Virus record (IMG/VR): IMGVR_UViG_3300032282_001316 | Span: 1 to 31,978 of that record | Length of the DNA: 31,978 bases | Origin: a virus | Strand: one strand, 5' to 3' | Shown here: in pieces, positions 27,835 to 31,978 of the stretch | Layout: the number at the start of each line of letters is the position of its first letter | How positions within the stretch are numbered: position 1 is the first letter of the stretch | Program-made: the position numbers and the translations under genes | The notes under the pieces: model-generated | What the model saw: the letters and a program-made list of their open reading frames with translations, nothing else | The model's database searches: none | What the model was told of the DNA's origin: nothing

Positions 27835-29764
27835 AAAGGAAATAGAGTTAGATATTAAGGTTGATAGTGTTGAAACTCTTAAACAACAACTTAGAGAAGC
27901 GCAAAATGAAGTAAATGAACTTAGCGCAAAGTTTGGAGCAACGTCCGATGCAGCAGTAAAAGCAGCAAAGAAAGCAGCTGAATTAAAAGATGAGATAGGG
28001 GATGCAAAAGCGTTAACCGATGCCTTTAATCCAGATGCTAAATTCAACGCTTTAACAAGTTCATTAGGTGGGGTTGCTGCGGGTTTTGGAGCATTTCAAG
28101 GAGCATTAGGTTTAGTTGGTGTTCAAGGCGAAGCAGTCGAAGCTACTTTGTTAAAGGTGCAAAGTGCAATGGCTATTTCAGATGCATTACAACAGTTGGG
28201 CGAAGCTAAAGATTCATTTAAACAATTAGGCGCAGTTGGTAAACTTGTATTTAAAGGTATTAAAGCAGAGGTTGCAGCAACGGGAATCGGTTTACTAGTT
28301 ATTGCAATAGGTACTATTTATGGTTATTGGGATGACATAAAATCATTAATGACTGGTGTTACTGCTGAACAAGAAAGGCTTAATGTAAAGTCAAAACAAA
28401 ATTTAATAATTGAAAAAGCTAAATTAGAAAAATTAAACAATCAGGATAATGTTTTAAAACTACAAGGATTAAGCGAAAAACAAATACTTAGATATAAAAT
28501 TGCACAAACAGACGAAGTAATTAAGAAAGCAAAAATTGAATTACAAAACAGTTTAGATTCTTATAAATTACAAGTTAAGATTGAGCAGCGAAATAAAGAT
28601 ATTTTAACGGGCGTCTTTATGTTTGTAACGGGTGGCTTACAAATTATTTTAAAAACAGTAAGTGAGGTTGCTAAAGTTTTAGGTAAAGATTTAGACTTAA
28701 ATAATAAGTTAAACAAATGGGTTACTTCAGCAATGTTTGACCCTAAAGAAGTTAAAAAAGAGGGCTATGAAGTTTACTTAGAACAAAAAGAAGCATTAGA
28801 TAAATTAAGAAATGACCAAGCTGGTTATAAGTTGCAAGTTGATGCAATTGATAAAGAGGCATTAGATGAACGTAAAAATATTAATTCAGAAAAAGTAAAG
28901 AATGAGGAAAAAACTTTAGAGGATATTAATAAATTAAAAAATGATTATGCAGAATTAGAGAGAAAAGCAAAAGAGGAAGCAAATAGAAATGAGTTAAAAA
29001 ATAAACAAGATTTTTTAGAGCAAATTGTAAAAGCTGAAAATGATTATGAAGATTCTAAATTAAGCGCAAAAGATAAAGAGATTCAAGATGTAAATGATAA
29101 ATATTTTGAACTAATAGCTAGAGCAGAACAATACAATTTAGATACTGTTATATTAAAAGAAGCACAAGCTAGTCAATTAGCTTTAATTGACGAAAAGTAC
29201 GCAGAGAAGTCAGTTAAGACAGAAGAAAAGTCCGCTGCTGATTTAAGAGATATAAAATTAAAATCTCATAACCAAGAATTAGATTTAGCAAGTAATGCAT
29301 TTAAAGCAGTAGGAGATTTCACAGAATTAATGGGTAATCGTACTGAAAAAGAAAGACGTAGAGCCTTTAAAATTAAGAAAGCTGCTGATTTAGCTGGAGC
29401 AAGTATTGATGGAACAAAAGCAATTCTTTCCGCTTACGCTGATACTCCTGGTGGACCAATTATAAAAGGGGTGGCAGCGGCAATTGCTGGTGGATTTAGT
29501 GCTATTCAAATAGCAAAAATTGCAAAAATGCAATATAGTGGAGGAGGAGATACTACTTCAACTTCATCTAATTTAGGCGGTTCAAATCCTAGTAGTGCAA
29601 ACAATCCATCCTCTTTAATATCGCCAAACTTTAATATCGTAGGTAATAACGGACAAAACCAATTAGGTCAATTAGGCACACCTATTCAAGCGTATGTCGT
29701 AAGTGGCGACATGACATCACAACAACAATTAGATAGAAACAGATTAAGAAATGCAACGTTCTAA
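27824..29764 (+). CDS. Tail tape measure protein
   Basis: 646 aa. N-terminal coiled coil (about 5-70, TLKQQLREAQNEVNELSAKF), Gly/Ala-rich hydrophobic stretch (75-125), transmembrane-like helix (150-170, TGIGLLVIAIGTIYGYW), long charged coiled coil (190-480), then an Ala/Gly C-terminal region (KAADLAGASIDGTKAILSAY). Tape measures set tail length; at the usual 1.5 angstrom per residue this gives roughly 95 nm (calculated). Thus a moderate siphovirus tail. Confidence 0.8.
   Translation: MAIKKEIELDIKVDSVETLKQQLREAQNEVNELSAKFGATSDAAVKAAKKAAELKDEIGDAKALTDAFNPDAKFNALTSSLGGVAAGFGAFQGALGLVGVQGEAVEATLLKVQSAMAISDALQQLGEAKDSFKQLGAVGKLVFKGIKAEVAATGIGLLVIAIGTIYGYWDDIKSLMTGVTAEQERLNVKSKQNLIIEKAKLEKLNNQDNVLKLQGLSEKQILRYKIAQTDEVIKKAKIELQNSLDSYKLQVKIEQRNKDILTGVFMFVTGGLQIILKTVSEVAKVLGKDLDLNNKLNKWVTSAMFDPKEVKKEGYEVYLEQKEALDKLRNDQAGYKLQVDAIDKEALDERKNINSEKVKNEEKTLEDINKLKNDYAELERKAKEEANRNELKNKQDFLEQIVKAENDYEDSKLSAKDKEIQDVNDKYFELIARAEQYNLDTVILKEAQASQLALIDEKYAEKSVKTEEKSAADLRDIKLKSHNQELDLASNAFKAVGDFTELMGNRTEKERRRAFKIKKAADLAGASIDGTKAILSAYADTPGGPIIKGVAAAIAGGFSAIQIAKIAKMQYSGGGDTTSTSSNLGGSNPSSANNPSSLISPNFNIVGNNGQNQLGQLGTPIQAYVVSGDMTSQQQLDRNRLRNATF
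29739..29760 (+). promoter_or_regulatory. Candidate late promoter upstream of the protease gene
   Basis: ACA 29739-29741, 13 bases, AACGTT 29755-29760, ATG 29769 eight bases later. The stretch from AACGTT to ATG differs from that at 22490-22506 in two of 17 bases. It supports 29769, not 29751, as the start codon. Confidence 0.45.
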
Positions 29765-29768
29765 AATT

Positions 29769-30353
29769 ATGAAAAAGATACAAGACATTGAAATGATAAT
29801 AAGTGATGAAAGCGTTGACGGAGTTTTCGCAATTTCGCTTGTAGATAAACCCGCAATTCAAGAGGACTTTATTTATTTGTCTTCACATGAGATTGAGTTA
29901 AAGGTAGTAAACGAAGAAAAAAGAGAGGTCGTAGGTATTGCTTTAGTTCCTGATAAAAAGATTTATAGAAACATAGATGGAGAGGAGTTTAATATTTATT
30001 TTACTTCACAAACTATTGAAAAGACAAATGAGTTATTCATGCGAAATCTGAATTTAAATAAAATTACTTCACAACACGAAAGAGATGTTGAGGGTGTAAG
30101 CGTTATTGAAAGCTGGATTGTAGAAGATTCTAAACAAGATAAGTCTAATATTTACAACTTAAATGCACCCGTAGGAAGTTGGATTGTAAAGATGAAAGTT
30201 TACAACGATAGCGAGTGGGTACGAGTTAAGAATGGAGAGTACAAAGGTTTCTCAATTGAGGGTAAATACAAAGAAGCTGATGTTAAAGCGAGTGAACAAG
30301 TAGATGAAACAGATGAGTTAATCAAAGAAATAGAAAACTTAATTAATGAGTGA
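29769..30353 (+). CDS. XkdF-like prohead serine protease
   Basis: 194 aa from ATG 29769 (alternative 29751 adds 6 residues). Contains GIALVPDKKIYR, SQHERDVEGVSVIESWIVED (102-121) with His as likely catalytic base, and NGEYKGFSIEGKY (155-167) with the candidate nucleophile Ser162. This matches the XkdF-type peptidase S78 group, which removes scaffold during head maturation. It is placed after the tape measure, separated from portal and capsid by two genes, and is close to the scaffold across the contig joint. Confidence 0.75.
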   Translation: MKKIQDIEMIISDESVDGVFAISLVDKPAIQEDFIYLSSHEIELKVVNEEKREVVGIALVPDKKIYRNIDGEEFNIYFTSQTIEKTNELFMRNLNLNKITSQHERDVEGVSVIESWIVEDSKQDKSNIYNLNAPVGSWIVKMKVYNDSEWVRVKNGEYKGFSIEGKYKEADVKASEQVDETDELIKEIENLINE

Positions 30354-31635
30354 AATACCATATTTTGTAAGGTATAAAGACGTAACCACTTTGGATGGTA
30401 CGGAAAGCATTTATTTAGATGCTTCGGATTCTGATGTTCCAAAGAAAATATTGTACAGTAATTTCGCTTCGGGCATTAGTTCGATATCAAGTGGAAATAT
30501 AGTATTTGTATCTGTTAAATCAGATTTACCAACTGCAGTAAGTGGTGTTATTACATTAGCTAATAATATAACATATTACATAACTACAACTGTAGACTTA
30601 ACGGGAGATAGGTTAGTTTGTGGATTGAATACCGTTATACTAGGCGCAAGTTCAGAAAACTGTTACATAAAAAGTACGGGTTTAAGTTCGTCAACTGCTT
30701 TAGTTACTTCGGTTTATTCTTTGCCAATTCGTAACGTATCATTCACACATGGTAAAGTATTTGATTTAGATGGCGATGGTGTAACTACTGCGTTAGATTG
30801 GTTTGGAATTAACTTTGTGGATTGTGCAACGGTTGGAACGATTAAAGATTATTCTAACTTTATTTTAGGAGACTCAGCATTCCTTAATTCAAGTGGTTTA
30901 ACTTTTGACGGAACGATTGGAACTATTGGAATGATTAATTGCTTATTTGATGGTAGGTCTTCAAGTACAGTTATTACTTTACCAAGCACATTAACAGTTA
31001 GTAGACGTTTCAGAATTATATATTCTTCATTTGTTACGTTATCAGGCGAAACATCTATAAACGTTTCAAGTTCTGCAACGATTGGAAATGAAAGATATAT
31101 TTTAGATACTGTTAACTTTAGTGGTGGTGGTACTTATATCTCAGGAGTAGATCAAACAAGTAATAAGTCTTTGTTTGTTAATTGTGTTAATATTACAAAT
31201 ACTGCAGTTAATGGTCAGTTATATATGCAAGGAAATTCTACTGCAACTACAATATCAGTTGCAAATACATTTTATAAAGTATCAGGTACAACAACTGCAA
31301 GTTCAGATAATGCAAAATATACACATACAAACAACAGACTGACAAATGATGCTAGCATAAGTAGAAAGTATCTTATTCAATGTATATTATCATTTACTTC
31401 GTCAGCAAATGATGTTTGTGAGTTTGGATTCTACGATTCTAAACTAAGTGCAGTAAGAACACCTTCAAGAACAAAAGCAACTTCAAACGCTTCTGGTCGT
31501 GCTGAAAATGTATCATTTAGTTGTGTAGTTTCTCATATACAAGGAGATTACCTTGAAATACATTGCACTAATACTTCAGGTTCAAGAAATATTACAGTTG
31601 ACCAATTAAACTTCATAGTAACAGAAATAAAATAA
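30346..31635 (+). CDS. Beta-helix fibre or spike protein
   Basis: 429 aa. Residues about 50-290 repeat short Thr/Ser/Gly strands (ANNITYYITTTVDLTGDRL; ASSENCYIKSTGLSSSTAL), the texture of a right-handed parallel beta-helix. The C-terminal 110 residues look like a jelly-roll type domain. Likely a trimeric virion fibre contacting host or head surface; no catalytic residues assignable. Overlaps the protease stop by 8 bases. Confidence 0.6.
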   Translation: MSEIPYFVRYKDVTTLDGTESIYLDASDSDVPKKILYSNFASGISSISSGNIVFVSVKSDLPTAVSGVITLANNITYYITTTVDLTGDRLVCGLNTVILGASSENCYIKSTGLSSSTALVTSVYSLPIRNVSFTHGKVFDLDGDGVTTALDWFGINFVDCATVGTIKDYSNFILGDSAFLNSSGLTFDGTIGTIGMINCLFDGRSSSTVITLPSTLTVSRRFRIIYSSFVTLSGETSINVSSSATIGNERYILDTVNFSGGGTYISGVDQTSNKSLFVNCVNITNTAVNGQLYMQGNSTATTISVANTFYKVSGTTTASSDNAKYTHTNNRLTNDASISRKYLIQCILSFTSSANDVCEFGFYDSKLSAVRTPSRTKATSNASGRAENVSFSCVVSHIQGDYLEIHCTNTSGSRNITVDQLNFIVTEIK

Positions 31636-31640
31636 ATATA

Positions 31641-31841
31641 ATGGGAAGAAAAAAGAAAACAGAAAGCCTTACAAGTCCACAAGGTGGGAATAGGGGTTGC
31701 CTATGTGAAGACGGTACGTATAATGTAAATTGTTGTGATGGAACTTTACAAGCTCAAGGAGTTGGAGCATTACAAGAGCATACAATTTCAAATGTTACAA
31801 ACACGAATGTAGAACGTACAATAACCGTAGCTAGAGGTTAA
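31641..31841 (+). CDS. Small Cys-rich virion-associated protein
   Basis: 66 aa. Basic start (MGRKKKTESL), then CLCEDGTYNVNCCDGTLQAQ with four Cys that could bind metal or form disulfides, and a beta-rich end. I recall similar small proteins beside structural genes of Bacteroidetes phages, unknown role. Followed by the candidate late promoter at 31851. Confidence 0.5.
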   Translation: MGRKKKTESLTSPQGGNRGCLCEDGTYNVNCCDGTLQAQGVGALQEHTISNVTNTNVERTITVARG

Positions 31842-31850
31842 GTATATATA

Positions 31851-31872
31851 ACAGAGTAATTAACTAAACGTT
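31851..31872 (+). promoter_or_regulatory. Candidate late promoter upstream of the scaffold/capsid genes
   Basis: ACA at 31851-31853, a 13-base spacer, then AACGTT at 31867-31872 (the same as bases 12-17). The scaffold-like gene's ATG follows 9 bases after AACGTT. The same ACA-N13-AACGTT arrangement occurs before genes 2318, 4944, 22504 and 29769. No TAnnTTTG promoter is visible here. The role is inferred from recurrence and position only. Confidence 0.45.
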
Positions 31873-31978
31873 TAAAGAATAATGAAAGATAAATTAAAAA
31901 GCGTTAGAGAGTTTTTAGAGCAAAAATTCAACGTGAAATTAAAGTTAGAACAAATGGAAGTAAAATTAGCACAAATGA
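31856..31978. repeat. Terminal direct repeat, right copy
   Basis: Exact copy of bases 1-123. The partial coding start at 31882 is the same gene as the one at 27, not a second gene. Joining the two copies gives a closed 31,855 bp circle. Confidence 0.9.

Overview
The window is one complete, circularly permuted genome of a tailed (siphovirus-like) dsDNA bacteriophage, about 31,855 bp. The first 123 bases recur exactly as the last 123, so the contig closes on itself. It is AT-rich and every credible gene lies on the + strand. Promoters upstream of the early genes fit the Bacteroidetes form (TTTG, then TAnnTTTG), starts are A-rich without clear Shine-Dalgarno sites, and the proteins resemble those of Flavobacterium-type phages. 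The host is therefore probably a flavobacterium or relative (inference). There is no integrase, repressor or transposase, so nothing supports lysogeny.

Layout. 1-7.8 kb: scaffold-like protein, major capsid protein, small structural proteins, portal, adaptor, lectin-like and fibre-like proteins, then a lysis block with small membrane proteins and an M15 peptidase endolysin, closed by a terminator. 7.9-10.1 kb: recombination block (ERF annealing protein, C5-methylase-like protein, a protein of unknown function, SSB-like protein). 10.3-12.7 kb: a run of overlapping small early genes including a stand-alone DnaA domain IV. 12.8-16.3 kb: phosphoesterase, a small structured leader RNA, a replication initiator carrying probable origin iterons inside its own gene, and a DnaB-like helicase. 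16.3-19.3 kb: small genes, a second C5 methyltransferase, NinG, and a sigma-like factor. 19.3-22.5 kb: a Cys-rich protein, a lipoprotein, and small and large terminase. 22.5-31.8 kb: tail genes (chaperones with a -1 frameshift, tail completion, baseplate proteins, tape measure), XkdF-like protease, beta-helix fibre, and back to the scaffold.

Four observations stand out. (1) The large terminase carries an intein just before its third nuclease aspartate, and a full HNH endonuclease is encoded inside that intein in a different reading frame while the terminase frame stays open. (2) Between a promoter and gene 14327 lies a transcript of about 90 nt whose terminator loop is complementary over 9 nt to its own 5' end. 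(3) Seven AAAGCA repeats spaced 11-12 bp, ignoring the codon frame, sit in the linker of the initiator gene, as in lambda O. (4) A bipartite motif, ACA-N13-AACGTT, precedes five late-region genes and may be the late promoter read with the phage sigma-like factor.

Working model: host RNA polymerase reads the TAnnTTTG promoters for recombination and replication genes; the sigma-like factor then redirects transcription to packaging, tail and head genes; the lysis block comes last before the terminator at 7.85 kb. Functions come from motif recognition by eye; no database search was run.
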